A stretch of 47,298 bases of DNA from Actinomycetota bacterium (GTDB taxonomy: Bacteria; Actinomycetota; Actinomycetes; Nanopelagicales; Nanopelagicaceae). Positions within the stretch are counted from its first letter, which is position 1; each line of letters opens with the position of its first letter. The stretch lies in the NCBI GenBank assembly GCA_026392935.1, contig JAPLBE010000007.1:1-47298 (forward strand). Direction: 5' to 3'. The notes under the pieces were generated by a model. It had not been told where the DNA came from. It did no database searches and saw only the letters and a list, made by a program, of their open reading frames with translations. Shown here piece after piece: positions 19,031 to 27,580 of the stretch. Position numbers and translations under genes: made by a program.

Positions 19031-19356
19031 GACTTCGCCTTGCCTTTAAGTAAATGTAAAATAATGATGCTTGTTGCAAGCGATATTGACGCATAAATTA
19101 ACCCGCTTGCAATATTTGACTCGTGAAGTATGAATGCAAGCGATGACAACGTTGTAAATCCTCCTGCAAAGCCTGTAATCCAGAAGGTCCGTTGGCTAAT
19201 TGTAGTTTTCATCCGGAATGCAACATATCCAGCTACAAATACTCCTAATTGGTTTACAAGAAATACTCCGAAAGAAAGCGTTGGAAGAACTTCGATTAAT
19301 TGCCAACGAAGCAGGGATCCAAGGATTCCACCTAGCGCAACCAGCAATATCTGCAA
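19027..19356 (-). CDS. crcB: Second fluoride channel subunit (Fluc/CrcB)
   Basis: This 109-residue four-helix protein shows VNQLGVFVAGYV and GFAGGFTTLSSLAF. The two Phe positions of the usual TTFSTF pore box read Leu here, so its own pore lining is degenerate compared with its partner. The start is TTG at 19356 with AGGGAA about 10 nt upstream, 25 nt after the sdhB stop. It may therefore belong to the tail of the sdh transcript. It pairs with the overlapping downstream crcB. Confidence 0.88.
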   Translation of the reverse strand: MQILLVALGGILGSLLRWQLIEVLPTLSFGVFLVNQLGVFVAGYVAFRMKTTISQRTFWITGFAGGFTTLSSLAFILHESNIASGLIYASISLATSIIILHLLKGKAKS

Positions 19357-19381
19357 AAGAATTACATTCCCTGCAGAATCA

Positions 19382-20140
19382 TTAGTTGCGCTTCTCTCGC
19401 TTTAAAAGTCCGGCAAACATGCGGGCTGGATCGTACTTAATATCAACTACGCGCTCTTTCATAGGAATAATTGCGTTGTCGGTAATACGAATATGTTCAG
19501 GGCACACTTCTGTACAGCACTTCGTGATGTTGCACATTCCAAGTCCGTGCTCTTCTTGTGCTGTGCGCTTGCGATTCTTCAATATATCAAGTGGGTGCAT
19601 ATCAAGTTCAGCAATGCGGATAAAGAATCTAGGACCGGCGAACGATTTCTTGTTTTCTTCGTGGTCGCGAATTACGTGGCACGTGTTCTGACATAAGAAG
19701 CACTCAATGCACTTACGGAACTCTTGGCTTCGTTCAACATCTATTTGTTCCATGCGCGCTTCACCAGGAGCAAGATTTTTTGGTGGTTCGTACGCTGGAA
19801 TTTCCATTGCCTTCTTATAGTTGAAAGAAACATCAGCCACCAAATCTTTAATGATTGGGAATGCACGAAGTGGTGTGATTGTGATGGTTTCGTTCTCATC
19901 AAATGATGCAACCTGTGTCATGCAAGCAAGGCGTGGCTTACCGTTGATCTCCATTGAACAAGATCCGCACTTACCAGCTTTGCAATTCCAGCGAACTGCA
20001 AGATCGCCCATCTGTGTAGCTTGGACACGGTGAATTACATCGAGGACGACCTCGCCCTCATTGACATCTACCTGAACATCTTTGAGGCCACCATCTGTCG
20101 AGTCGCCTCGCCAGATACGAAGATTGAGTTTGCGCGCCAT
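19382..20140 (-). CDS. sdhB: Succinate dehydrogenase iron-sulfur subunit
   Basis: This 252-residue subunit carries three iron-sulfur clusters. The N-terminal plant-type ferredoxin motif is CKAGKCGSCSMEINGKPRLA followed by Cys. The C-terminal [4Fe-4S]/[3Fe-4S] ligands are CIECFLCQNTCHV and MCNITKCCTEVCPEHI. It passes electrons from the FAD subunit to the membrane anchor. Length and layout match the mycobacterial Sdh1 iron-sulfur protein rather than the canonical SdhCDAB type. The ATG overlaps the sdhA stop (TAATG), indicating translational coupling. Confidence 0.93.
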   Translation of the reverse strand: MARKLNLRIWRGDSTDGGLKDVQVDVNEGEVVLDVIHRVQATQMGDLAVRWNCKAGKCGSCSMEINGKPRLACMTQVASFDENETITITPLRAFPIIKDLVADVSFNYKKAMEIPAYEPPKNLAPGEARMEQIDVERSQEFRKCIECFLCQNTCHVIRDHEENKKSFAGPRFFIRIAELDMHPLDILKNRKRTAQEEHGLGMCNITKCCTEVCPEHIRITDNAIIPMKERVVDIKYDPARMFAGLLKREKRN

Positions 20141-22032
20141 TAGTTGGATCCGCCTTTCGCAATTTCTTCCGGTGTCATGTACTTCTCGAGTTCGTGAATA
20201 TCAAATAAATCAAAGAGTTCTTTACGAATCGCAGGCAAGGCTTGCGACTTGATATTGACCTTATCTCCATCGAAAGATGCAATCTGGTTTAGTTGACGCC
20301 ACTTTGGATTCATTCCTGGGAAATCATCACGTGTATGCCCACCTCGTGACTCTTCACGAAGTAGCGCAGACTTTGCAGTGGATTCAGCAACTAATAACAT
20401 ATTGTCGAGATCGAATGCCAAGTGGAATCCCGGATTGAACTTACGTCCACCAGAGACAGCTACATTCTTACTACGAGCGCGAATGTCAGCAATCATCTCA
20501 ATCGCTTTTTCAAGTTCGACTCGTGTACGAATAATTCCGACTAGGTTATGTGTGACTTCTTGAAGTTCGGCGTGAAGGGAATATGAATTCTCTCCACCGG
20601 CGCGACTAAATGGAGCCTCAATACGATCTGCTGCCGACTTAATTGCAGCATCCGAAACAGGATTAGCACCGTTGTTCTTTACATACTCGGCTGCGCCAGC
20701 CCCTGCGCGACGGCCAAATACAAGTAAGTCGGTCAATGAATTTCCACCAAGTCGGTTTGAGCCGTGCATTCCACCAGCAACTTCGCCTGCTGCAAAAAGC
20801 CCTGGAACACCAATGGCTGCTGCTGAATCAGGATCAACTTCGACGCCACCCATTACGTAGTGACATGTTGGTCCAACTTCCATCGCTTCCTTCGTAATAT
20901 CTACGCCGGCTAATTCATAGAACTGGTGCCACATAGATGGCAGGCGCTTTTTAATAACTTCTGCTGGAATTCGCTTTGAGACATCAAGGAACACTCCGCC
21001 GTGTTCAGTTCCGCGCCCAGCTTTAACTTCAGAGTTAATCGCGCGCGCTACTTCATCGCGCGGGAGCAGTTCTGGTGGTCGGCGGTTATTGTCTTGATCT
21101 TCATACCAACGATCTGCTTCTGCTTCGTTATCGGCATACTTATCTTTAAACACATCTGGGATGTACTTAAACATAAAGCGTTCGCCCTCTGAGTTGGTAA
21201 GGATTCCGCCTTCGCCGCGAACAGATTCCGTTACAAGAATTCCACGTACTGACGGAGGCCAGACCATTCCTGTTGGGTGGAATTGCAAAAACTCCATATC
21301 AACAAGATTCGCGCCCGCCTTTAACGCGAGTGCGTGTCCATCGCCTGTTCCTTCCCAAGAGTTGGAAGTAATCTTAAAAGTTTTTCCTACGCCACCTGTA
21401 GCGATAACAACTGCTGGCGCTTCGAAGAGAACTTCTGCGCCGGTTTCACGCCAATAACCATACGCGCCTGAAATCTTTCCATTCTCTTTCAGAATTTCAG
21501 TAATCGTGCACTCTGCAAAGACTTTAATCTTTGCTTCCATATCTCCGAATTCGCGACCATCTTTCTGCTGCAACTGAACAATTTTCTGCTGCATGGTGCG
21601 GATGATTTCAAGTCCTGTGCGATCGCCCACGTGCGCAAGGCGTGGATACTCATGTCCACCGAAGTTACGTTGTGAAATCTTTCCTTCTTTTGTGCGATCA
21701 AAGAGAGCGCCCCACATTTCAAGCTCCCAAATACGATCTGGGGCTTCCTTCGCATGAAGTTCTGCCATGCGGTAGTGATTGAGGAATTTACCTCCACGCA
21801 TTGTGTCGCGGAAGTGAACCATCCAACTGTCATTGTCATTCACATTTCCCATTGACGCTGCAGCGCCACCTTCGGCCATAACGGTGTGTGCTTTACCAAA
21901 AAGTGATTTACAAATAATGGCTACGCTCAAGCCTGCTTCACGCGCTTCTACTGCAGCACGTAAACCTGCGCCACCTGCACCAATAATAAGGACGTCGTAC
22001 TTATGTCGTTCAAGAGTCACTGAAGAAGTCAT
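20140..22032 (-). CDS. sdhA: Succinate dehydrogenase/fumarate reductase flavoprotein subunit
   Basis: The protein has about 630 residues. The N-terminus has the FAD-binding motif [18 protein letters not shown]. It is followed by [12 protein letters not shown], containing the His for covalent FAD, then FHPTGM and the C-terminal [19 protein letters not shown]. It oxidises succinate to fumarate. I chose ATG 22032 because AAGGA lies 8 nt upstream; ATG 22041 would sit inside that ribosome site. The order sdhC-sdhA-sdhB with a single large anchor is the actinobacterial Sdh1 pattern. Confidence 0.94.
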   Translation of the reverse strand: MTSSVTLERHKYDVLIIGAGGAGLRAAVEAREAGLSVAIICKSLFGKAHTVMAEGGAAASMGNVNDNDSWMVHFRDTMRGGKFLNHYRMAELHAKEAPDRIWELEMWGALFDRTKEGKISQRNFGGHEYPRLAHVGDRTGLEIIRTMQQKIVQLQQKDGREFGDMEAKIKVFAECTITEILKENGKISGAYGYWRETGAEVLFEAPAVVIATGGVGKTFKITSNSWEGTGDGHALALKAGANLVDMEFLQFHPTGMVWPPSVRGILVTESVRGEGGILTNSEGERFMFKYIPDVFKDKYADNEAEADRWYEDQDNNRRPPELLPRDEVARAINSEVKAGRGTEHGGVFLDVSKRIPAEVIKKRLPSMWHQFYELAGVDITKEAMEVGPTCHYVMGGVEVDPDSAAAIGVPGLFAAGEVAGGMHGSNRLGGNSLTDLLVFGRRAGAGAAEYVKNNGANPVSDAAIKSAADRIEAPFSRAGGENSYSLHAELQEVTHNLVGIIRTRVELEKAIEMIADIRARSKNVAVSGGRKFNPGFHLAFDLDNMLLVAESTAKSALLREESRGGHTRDDFPGMNPKWRQLNQIASFDGDKVNIKSQALPAIRKELFDLFDIHELEKYMTPEEIAKGGSN

Positions 22033-22044
22033 CGGGGGCATCCT

Positions 22045-22845
22045 TTAGAAGAAGTAGAAATTGGTCCAGGCGCCAGTTGCAACTTGGCGAACGTAGATAT
22101 CTGCAAAAGCGACTCCAGCAAGTGAGTACCACGCAAATTGTTGATGCTTATGATTAAGAGCTGAGACCCAAGTCCAGAGTTTGTAACGCACTGGATGCGC
22201 AGAGAAGTGCTTCAATCTTCCGCCGATTGTGTGGCGACATGTATGACAAGAGAGCGAGTAAAACCAGAGCAGCGTTGAACTGACCAGAAGAACAACTGTT
22301 CCAACGCTCATATGTCCCCATTCACCTTCAACGCTCTTGAACGAGATGATGGCGTCATAGGTAAGGAAAACGTTAAAGACTAAACCTGCGTAGAAGAACC
22401 AGCGGTGCGCATTCTGCAAGATAAGTGGTGCGCGTGTTTCACCCGTGTACTTTGTATGTGGTTCGGCAACAGCACATGCTGGTGGTGATAACCAGAATGC
22501 ACGGTAGTAAGCCTTGCGGTAGTAGTAACACGTCATTCGGAAACCAAGAGGAAAGATCAAAATAATTAGCGCTGGAGAGAGTGCGAAGTTAAAAATCTGA
22601 GCGCTTACTGGTGTCCAGCCAAAGATAGTTGCTTCAGGAACACACGCTTCTGAAAGACATGGGGAATAAAAAGGTGAAATCAAGTGATCTTTATAGTAAT
22701 TCGCACCTTCGAATGCTCGAAATGTTGCATAGATAACGAATGAGAAAAGTACGCCAAAAGTAATTGCAGGTTCTAGCCACCATTTATCGGTGCGAAGTGT
22801 GCGCTCTTTAATGTTGGCGCGTGTTGGAGAAAAGACTCCGGACAT
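22045..22845 (-). CDS. sdhC: Succinate dehydrogenase membrane anchor subunit (Sdh1 type)
   Basis: This 266-residue membrane protein has about five helices (FGVLFSFVIYATF, FALSPALIILIFPLGF, FFYAGLVFNVFLTY, VGTVVLLVSSTLLWFYSL and a last one near 235-255). A periplasmic or loop segment carries paired cysteines (CLSEAC). The sequence CHTCRH at residues 200-205 is notable. Sdh1-type anchors in mycobacteria have been described as holding a membrane-embedded Rieske-like cluster, and this motif is a candidate ligand set. ATG follows AGGGGAG at 5 nt. This gene starts the sdhCAB operon, possibly continuing into the crcB pair. Confidence 0.88.
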   Translation of the reverse strand: MSGVFSPTRANIKERTLRTDKWWLEPAITFGVLFSFVIYATFRAFEGANYYKDHLISPFYSPCLSEACVPEATIFGWTPVSAQIFNFALSPALIILIFPLGFRMTCYYYRKAYYRAFWLSPPACAVAEPHTKYTGETRAPLILQNAHRWFFYAGLVFNVFLTYDAIISFKSVEGEWGHMSVGTVVLLVSSTLLWFYSLSCHTCRHTIGGRLKHFSAHPVRYKLWTWVSALNHKHQQFAWYSLAGVAFADIYVRQVATGAWTNFYFF

Positions 22846-22961
22846 TTGTTCTCCCCTTGGATATGAAGCTAATGAGAGAAGTGTGCGCTTACCTGCGCAA
22901 AGTCGCTAGGCGATGACCCTCGTAAAGCTTATGAAGTCAGCCACAACTCCAGTGAAAATGC

Positions 22962-22992
22962 GAAACCCGCCACAGTAAATGAGGCGGGTTTC
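22962..22992 (-). terminator. Hairpin terminator after tRNA-Ser(TGA)
   Basis: A perfect 10-bp stem GAAACCCGCC/GGCGGGTTTC has an 11-nt loop. It lies 10 nt past the 3' end of tRNA-Ser on the minus strand. The stem ends in GGGTTT, followed by CGCATTTTC. It separates the tRNA/serS transcript from the sdh promoter region. Confidence 0.65.
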
Positions 22993-23002
22993 AACGTAAG
23001 CG

Positions 23003-23085
23003 CGGAGGACGTGGGATTTGAACCCACGAAGGTTTCCCTTGCCGGTTTTCAAGACCGGTGCACTCGGCCGCTATGCGAGTCCTCC
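23003..23085 (-). tRNA. tRNA-Ser(TGA)
   Basis: This 83-nt type II tRNA has acceptor GGAGGAC pairing with GTCCTCC and discriminator G. The anticodon stem CCGGT/ACCGG encloses a loop with TGA. There is a long variable arm and the T-loop is TTCAAAT. It lies 48 nt downstream of the HAD gene that follows serS on the same strand, so the synthetase and a cognate tRNA may share a transcript. Confidence 0.93.
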
Positions 23086-23133
23086 GTGGGAGAGATTACC
23101 CGAAAGTGGCCTGCTTCAAAAATCGCAGATTAA

Positions 23134-23964
23134 TTACGCGGGAAGTTCCAATAGCTGCTCAATGATGATTGCTACACCATCTTCTTCGCATGGACCAGCA
23201 ATTCCTTTTGCATGCTCTGGACCTTCTGGATGTCCATCAACCATTGCAAAGGATCTTCCACACCATTCAAGCATTGAGAAATCATTTGGGTTATCTCCAA
23301 ATGAAACGCAATCAGATGCATCGATACCTAAACGTGCCGCCATCTTTGCAAGAGTCATTCCTTTTGAAACACCAAGTGCTGAGATTTCAAGTAGTGAATC
23401 ATTTGGGTTGGAGTGTGTCACGGTAGCTAATCCATCAAGCTCTACTTTTGCTATTGCAAGCATTTCATCAGAGGTCAGCTCTTGTTGCGAACATCGCGCC
23501 AAGACTTTAAGCGCTGGAGAAGTAAGCACTTCTTCAATCTTTTCAACGCCAACATTATCGAGTCCTACATCCCAGCGTGGAATATAGATCTTCTCGCGGT
23601 GAAAATAATTATGCGACTCAACAGCAAATGAAATTTCTGGAATTGCTGTACGCAAACGTTTCACGGCCTCAAATTGTGCATCGACAGGAATTAGCCATTC
23701 CTCAAGAACTTTGTCGTTATGCAGGTCGTAGAGCATTGCTCCATTTCCGCAAATGGCCCCTCCAATACCGAAAGCTTCTTTAATCTCAGGCATCCAGCGT
23801 GGTGGTCTTCCGGTCACAAAGAAAATTTCAACTCCCATAGAGTGGGCTTTACGAAAAGCATCAATAGTTCTCTGAGTGACATTGCCGTAATGAGCAACAA
23901 TCGTTCCATCAAGATCTGACGCAATTAATTTGGGGCGTCTTTCAAAGTTTTGGTGAACGCTCAC
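23134..23964 (-). CDS. HAD-superfamily phosphatase (Cof type)
   Basis: This 276-residue cytosolic hydrolase has motif I SDLDGTIV (nucleophile Asp), motif [11 protein letters not shown], a Lys in GVSKGMTL, and motif [14 protein letters not shown] Cof-type cap lies between motifs II and III. These enzymes dephosphorylate sugar phosphates, nucleotides or cofactors, and specificity cannot be read here. The start is GTG in GTGA overlapping the serS stop by 4 nt. It is the last gene of the glpQ-pheA-serS-HAD run. Confidence 0.85.
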   Translation of the reverse strand: MSVHQNFERRPKLIASDLDGTIVAHYGNVTQRTIDAFRKAHSMGVEIFFVTGRPPRWMPEIKEAFGIGGAICGNGAMLYDLHNDKVLEEWLIPVDAQFEAVKRLRTAIPEISFAVESHNYFHREKIYIPRWDVGLDNVGVEKIEEVLTSPALKVLARCSQQELTSDEMLAIAKVELDGLATVTHSNPNDSLLEISALGVSKGMTLAKMAARLGIDASDCVSFGDNPNDFSMLEWCGRSFAMVDGHPEGPEHAKGIAGPCEEDGVAIIIEQLLELPA

Positions 23965-25229
23965 GCAAGCTCAAATTTCTTCAGTCCAAGAAATGGCTGT
24001 AGCGCGGCAGGAACGTTGACAGTTCCATCCGAGTTTTGATGATTCTCCAAAATTGCAACAATCATGCGGGGAATAGCAACCAGAGTTCCGTTAAGAGTCG
24101 CCAGCGCTTTCGTGCCTTCTGAATCCTTGTAACGAATGTTCAGGCGGCGTGCCTGGAACTCAGTGCAATTAGATGTACTAGTTACTTCACGATACGCGCC
24201 TTGAGTAGGAATCCAAGCCTCGATATCGAATTTGCGAGTGGCAGAAGAGCCTAAATCACCTGAGGCAACATCAATAACTCTAAACGGAATTTCCATTGCA
24301 GTAAGAAAGTCTTTCTCCCATTGAAGAAGTCGCGCATGTTCTGCTTTAGCATCTTCTGGTTTACAAAATGTAAACATCTCTACTTTGTCGAATTGGTGAA
24401 CGCGAATGATTCCACGTGTATCTTTCCCATAGGTACCCGCTTCACGACGAAAGCAAGATGAATACCCTGCATAACGAAGTGGTAATTTCTCAGCAGGAAG
24501 AATTTCATCCATATGCATTGCAGCAAGAGGAACCTCTGAGGTTCCTACTAAATACACATCGTCTCGCTCGATTCGATATACATTCTCTGCTGCTTGACCC
24601 AGAAAGCCCGTGCCTTCCATTGCGGCTGGATTTACAAGTACCGGAGGAATAACGGGGGTGAATCCGTTTTTCAGTGCGCTTTGAATCGCGTAATTTACAA
24701 GTGCAAATTCAAGAAGTGCGCCGATGCCAGTGAGATAGTAAGAGCGAGATCCAGCTACTTTTGCTCCGCGCTCTGTATCAATTGCGCCCAATAGCTTTCC
24801 AAGTTCAACATGGTCTTTAGGTTCAAAGCCATCCTTAGCAAAATCTCGTGGGGTGCCAACGTGTTCGATGGTTACGAAATCCTCTTCGCCACCAATGGGC
24901 GCATCAGTGTCAAGTAAATTCGAGAGTTGAAGTAACAAAACTTTTGTCGCTTCTTCGACCTCAGAGCGCTTTGCATCTGCAGCTTTTACTTTATCCGCCA
25001 ATGTTTTTGCATTTGCCAGCAGAGCAGTCTTTTCATCACCTTTCGCAGAGCCAACGCTCTTAGAAAGCGTGTTCTGCTCTTGACGTAGCGCTTCAAATTC
25101 TGAAATTGCAGCTCTCTTCTTTTCATCGATTGCAATTATTTGATCTACTAATTCAACACTCTCACCGCGGCCTTTTTGAGAGGCGCGAACAACATCAGGA
25201 TTCTCACGAAGAAACTTGATATCAATCAT
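23961..25229 (-). CDS. serS: Seryl-tRNA synthetase
   Basis: This 422-residue class II synthetase charges tRNA-Ser (and tRNA-Sec where present). The N-terminal ~110 residues form the antiparallel coiled coil that grips the long variable arm. Catalytic motif 2 is [20 protein letters not shown]. Motif 3 and the serine-binding strand are [13 protein letters not shown] and ending [20 protein letters not shown]. It overlaps pheA by 4 nt (ATGA) and the HAD gene by 4 nt, so the three are translationally coupled. Confidence 0.95.
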   Translation of the reverse strand: MIDIKFLRENPDVVRASQKGRGESVELVDQIIAIDEKKRAAISEFEALRQEQNTLSKSVGSAKGDEKTALLANAKTLADKVKAADAKRSEVEEATKVLLLQLSNLLDTDAPIGGEEDFVTIEHVGTPRDFAKDGFEPKDHVELGKLLGAIDTERGAKVAGSRSYYLTGIGALLEFALVNYAIQSALKNGFTPVIPPVLVNPAAMEGTGFLGQAAENVYRIERDDVYLVGTSEVPLAAMHMDEILPAEKLPLRYAGYSSCFRREAGTYGKDTRGIIRVHQFDKVEMFTFCKPEDAKAEHARLLQWEKDFLTAMEIPFRVIDVASGDLGSSATRKFDIEAWIPTQGAYREVTSTSNCTEFQARRLNIRYKDSEGTKALATLNGTLVAIPRMIVAILENHQNSDGTVNVPAALQPFLGLKKFELA

Positions 25230-26068
25230 GTGCGTGCCTCTCTTGGATAAGAACCTAAGAATCTAATGTCGTCACAAATCGTGCGCAGCTCTTCAACAGA
25301 CTTTCCAACTGGAGCATCTTTGATATGGCCTTCGACATCAATAATGAAATGGTAGTGACCAAGTTCGCGACCTGTTGGACGTGACTGAATAAATGTCAGG
25401 TTTACATTATTTTTTGCGAAAACCTGCAAGATTTCTAGGAGAGCTCCCGCATGATCGATATCAATAAAAACTGCCATTGAAGTGCGATCGTTTCCGGTGG
25501 GTTCAGGCATCCAACCTGGTTTCTGAGCAGCGATAAAACGTGTAACCGCACCAGAGTTGTCGCCAATATCTTCCGAAATAACGCTTAACTTAAAATGTTC
25601 CGCTGCAGCACTAGATGCAATTGCGGCATCGAGTTCACCTTTACTTACGGCTTCCGCCGCAGCGGATGTAGAACTTGTAGGCACGATTTCTGCATGCGGA
25701 TAATGTTTTGCGATAAATACCCGGCACTGTGCTTCGGCGTGTGGATGAGTGCCGATCCGAACAATCTCAGTTGTTCCAGGTTTAACCATCAAAGTAAAAG
25801 TGACGGGCAGAGTTACTTCTTGCGCAATAGTAAGTGGCTCTCCAGTTGCAAGTTCATCGAGTGTGCGTGCAACTACGCCCTCAACAGAATTTTCAATAGG
25901 TACAAGTGCAAAATCTGCTTCGCCAGAACGAACTGCATTTAGTGCTGCAGTTACATTGGCAAATGGAATTGTGATATCGGTATCGCACGTTAACTTCTTC
26001 AGAGCGGCCTGAGTAAATGTGCCAACTGGCCCAAGATAGGCGAATGTATGGCTCTCTGTGTTGCTCAC
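25226..26068 (-). CDS. pheA: Prephenate dehydratase
   Basis: This 280-residue enzyme converts prephenate to phenylpyruvate in phenylalanine synthesis. Residues ~8-185 form the dehydratase domain ([25 protein letters not shown] and the catalytic TRF within GAVTRFIA). The C-terminal ACT domain ([35 protein letters not shown]) gives feedback inhibition by phenylalanine. There is no chorismate mutase domain, as usual in Actinobacteria. It starts with GTG 3 nt after the phosphodiesterase stop; TATCCT lies 6 nt before the GTG. Confidence 0.94.
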   Translation of the reverse strand: MSNTESHTFAYLGPVGTFTQAALKKLTCDTDITIPFANVTAALNAVRSGEADFALVPIENSVEGVVARTLDELATGEPLTIAQEVTLPVTFTLMVKPGTTEIVRIGTHPHAEAQCRVFIAKHYPHAEIVPTSSTSAAAEAVSKGELDAAIASSAAAEHFKLSVISEDIGDNSGAVTRFIAAQKPGWMPEPTGNDRTSMAVFIDIDHAGALLEILQVFAKNNVNLTFIQSRPTGRELGHYHFIIDVEGHIKDAPVGKSVEELRTICDDIRFLGSYPREART

Positions 26069-26071
26069 TGA

Positions 26072-26767
26072 CTAAGGATACCGGAGTACTTCGCGAGCAT
26101 GCTCCGGCTTATTTGTGATGAGAATTTCGACCCCTAGTCTCTCGCATAGTTTGATATCCGCGTCATCATCAACGGTCCATACATTCAATGAGCGGCCCGA
26201 ATCTTTGATGCGAAGAGCTTTTATCGGCGCCGTTCGAAGTTCATCTATTTCGGGACCAATCGATGTTGCCGATGAATATTTGATTTGAAACCACGGGGTG
26301 AATTTATGGAGCAAAAAAGTTGACGAGATCTCTGGATTTAGCCTCTTGAGTTTTTCTACTGCACTCCAACTAAATGACATCACGGTCACAGGAATCTTCT
26401 GAAGCGCTTTCTTTTTATCAAGCATTTCGACAATTAGCTCTTCAACTCTATTTCCTGAGATCACTGGGTGTTTAGTCTCGATCAACATGCCTTTACGATT
26501 CTTCATAGCGAAATCAAGTAGCGCATCAAGTGTGAGAACTTGTGGATATGCACGAGCGACTTCTTCATATGTCATTTCTGCGATGATCCCGCGATTGCCA
26601 GCTCGCTCTAACATTGAAGAGTTGTGCCATAAGACCGGGATTTCATCTTTAGTTATTCGAACGTCACACTCAAATCCATCAGCCCCTTGTGAGACTGCAG
26701 CTTCGTAGGCCGCCATGGTGTGCTCGGGGAAATCGGCACTTGCCCCGCGGTGTGCGTAAATGAGCAT
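26072..26767 (-). CDS. Glycerophosphodiester phosphodiesterase
   Basis: This 231-residue TIM-barrel enzyme of the GlpQ/UgpQ family shows IYAHRGASADFPEHTMAAY (catalytic His and Glu), FECDVRITKD (metal Glu/Asp) and VLWHNSSM (second His). It ends with WTVDDDADIKLCERLGVE, the usual closing block. It lacks a signal peptide, so it is the cytosolic form that releases glycerol-3-phosphate from deacylated phospholipids. TAGTCT lies 7 nt before the ATG without a Shine-Dalgarno sequence. It is divergent from pstP, with only 36 bp between the starts. Confidence 0.88.
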   Translation of the reverse strand: MLIYAHRGASADFPEHTMAAYEAAVSQGADGFECDVRITKDEIPVLWHNSSMLERAGNRGIIAEMTYEEVARAYPQVLTLDALLDFAMKNRKGMLIETKHPVISGNRVEELIVEMLDKKKALQKIPVTVMSFSWSAVEKLKRLNPEISSTFLLHKFTPWFQIKYSSATSIGPEIDELRTAPIKALRIKDSGRSLNVWTVDDDADIKLCERLGVEILITNKPEHAREVLRYP

Positions 26768-26774
26768 GAGAGCG

Positions 26775-26780
26775 AGACTA
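26775..26780 (-). promoter_or_regulatory. Candidate -10 for the glycerophosphodiesterase operon
   Basis: TAGTCT on the minus strand ends 7 nt before ATG 26767. It is paired with a mirror-image -10 for pstP only 10 bp away, so the two promoters would interlock. Confidence 0.45.
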
Positions 26781-26790
26781 GCAAAGAGAT

Positions 26791-26796
26791 TACTCT
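26791..26796 (+). promoter_or_regulatory. Candidate -10 for pstP
   Basis: TACTCT ends 7 nt before ATG 26804, with no ribosome-binding sequence between. This predicts a leaderless pstP-pknB mRNA. Confidence 0.45.
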
Positions 26797-26803
26797 TAGC
26801 CCC

Positions 26804-27580
26804 ATGAGTCAGCTCCTTTTCGCAACATCAGCGCGGTCTGCTGTCGGTTTGGTTCGAAAAGGTAACGAAGATAGTGCTTTCACTTCTTCGCGAGTAATTG
26901 CAGTTGCAGACGGAATGGGCGGACATGCAGCTGGCGAAGTTGCATCTCGTATCGCAATTTCAAAACTAGCAGAGATTACCGAAGTGATAACTAACCCGGA
27001 GATTGATTCAGAATCAGCCGAAGATCTTTTCAGCGGCGCGCTTCATTCGATTGATTTGGAAATCAAAGAAGAGACTGAAGAGAATTCTCAACTTTCAGGA
27101 ATGGGTACAACTCTTACATCTCTATTCATTATCGATGAGAAGATTTCACTCATGCATATTGGAGATTCACGGGCGTACCGTCTCCGCGGGAATACTCTTG
27201 AACAACTTTCGCATGATCACACAGTTATTCAAGAGCTCTTGAACCAAGGAGCAATCTCGGAAGCCGATATCGCAACTCATCCGCAGCGTTCTGTGCTGAC
27301 ACAAGTCCTCATGGGAGACGGCGCACAAAGTGCTCCCTTGCTTATCGTGGACGGAAAAGTGAACGATAGATACCTCTTGTGCAGCGACGGATTAAGTTCA
27401 GTCCTCACCATAAAGGAAATCAAGAGCTTAATAAAGGGTAAGGATCGCCAACAAGCTGTTGATGGGCTAATTGATGCCACTTACATTAATGGTGCACCCG
27501 ATAACGTAACTGTAATCATTGCTGACGTCGTTGAAGAAGTTTCTGACAGTGCTCCGCAGAAGATTGGTGCCGCGCAATGA
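26804..27580 (+). CDS. pstP: PP2C-family Ser/Thr protein phosphatase (PstP-like, soluble)
   Basis: The protein has 258 residues from ATG 26804; the longer frame to 26720 would run into the divergent gene and has no homologous start. PP2C motifs are GLVRKGNEDS, VADGMGGHAAGE, GMGTTLTSLF, HIGDSRAYRLR, LCSDGLSSVL and DNVTVIIADV, carrying the metal-binding aspartates. It reverses phosphorylation by PknB and so tunes growth and cell-wall synthesis. Mycobacterial PstP has in addition a membrane helix and an external domain, which are both absent here. Its stop overlaps the pknB start (ATGA), coupling kinase and phosphatase. Confidence 0.9.
   Translation: MSQLLFATSARSAVGLVRKGNEDSAFTSSRVIAVADGMGGHAAGEVASRIAISKLAEITEVITNPEIDSESAEDLFSGALHSIDLEIKEETEENSQLSGMGTTLTSLFIIDEKISLMHIGDSRAYRLRGNTLEQLSHDHTVIQELLNQGAISEADIATHPQRSVLTQVLMGDGAQSAPLLIVDGKVNDRYLLCSDGLSSVLTIKEIKSLIKGKDRQQAVDGLIDATYINGAPDNVTVIIADVVEEVSDSAPQKIGAAQ

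Noticed and set aside
19357-19381. Fluoride riboswitch before the crcB pair
   Set aside because: Only 25 nt separate sdhB from crcB, too short for the riboswitch fold, and no recognisable core was seen.
26720-26803. Extended N-terminus of PstP from ATG 26720
   Set aside because: It overlaps the coding start of the divergent glycerophosphodiesterase, has no homology-like features, and MSQLLFATSARSAVG at 26804 matches the usual PP2C beginning.
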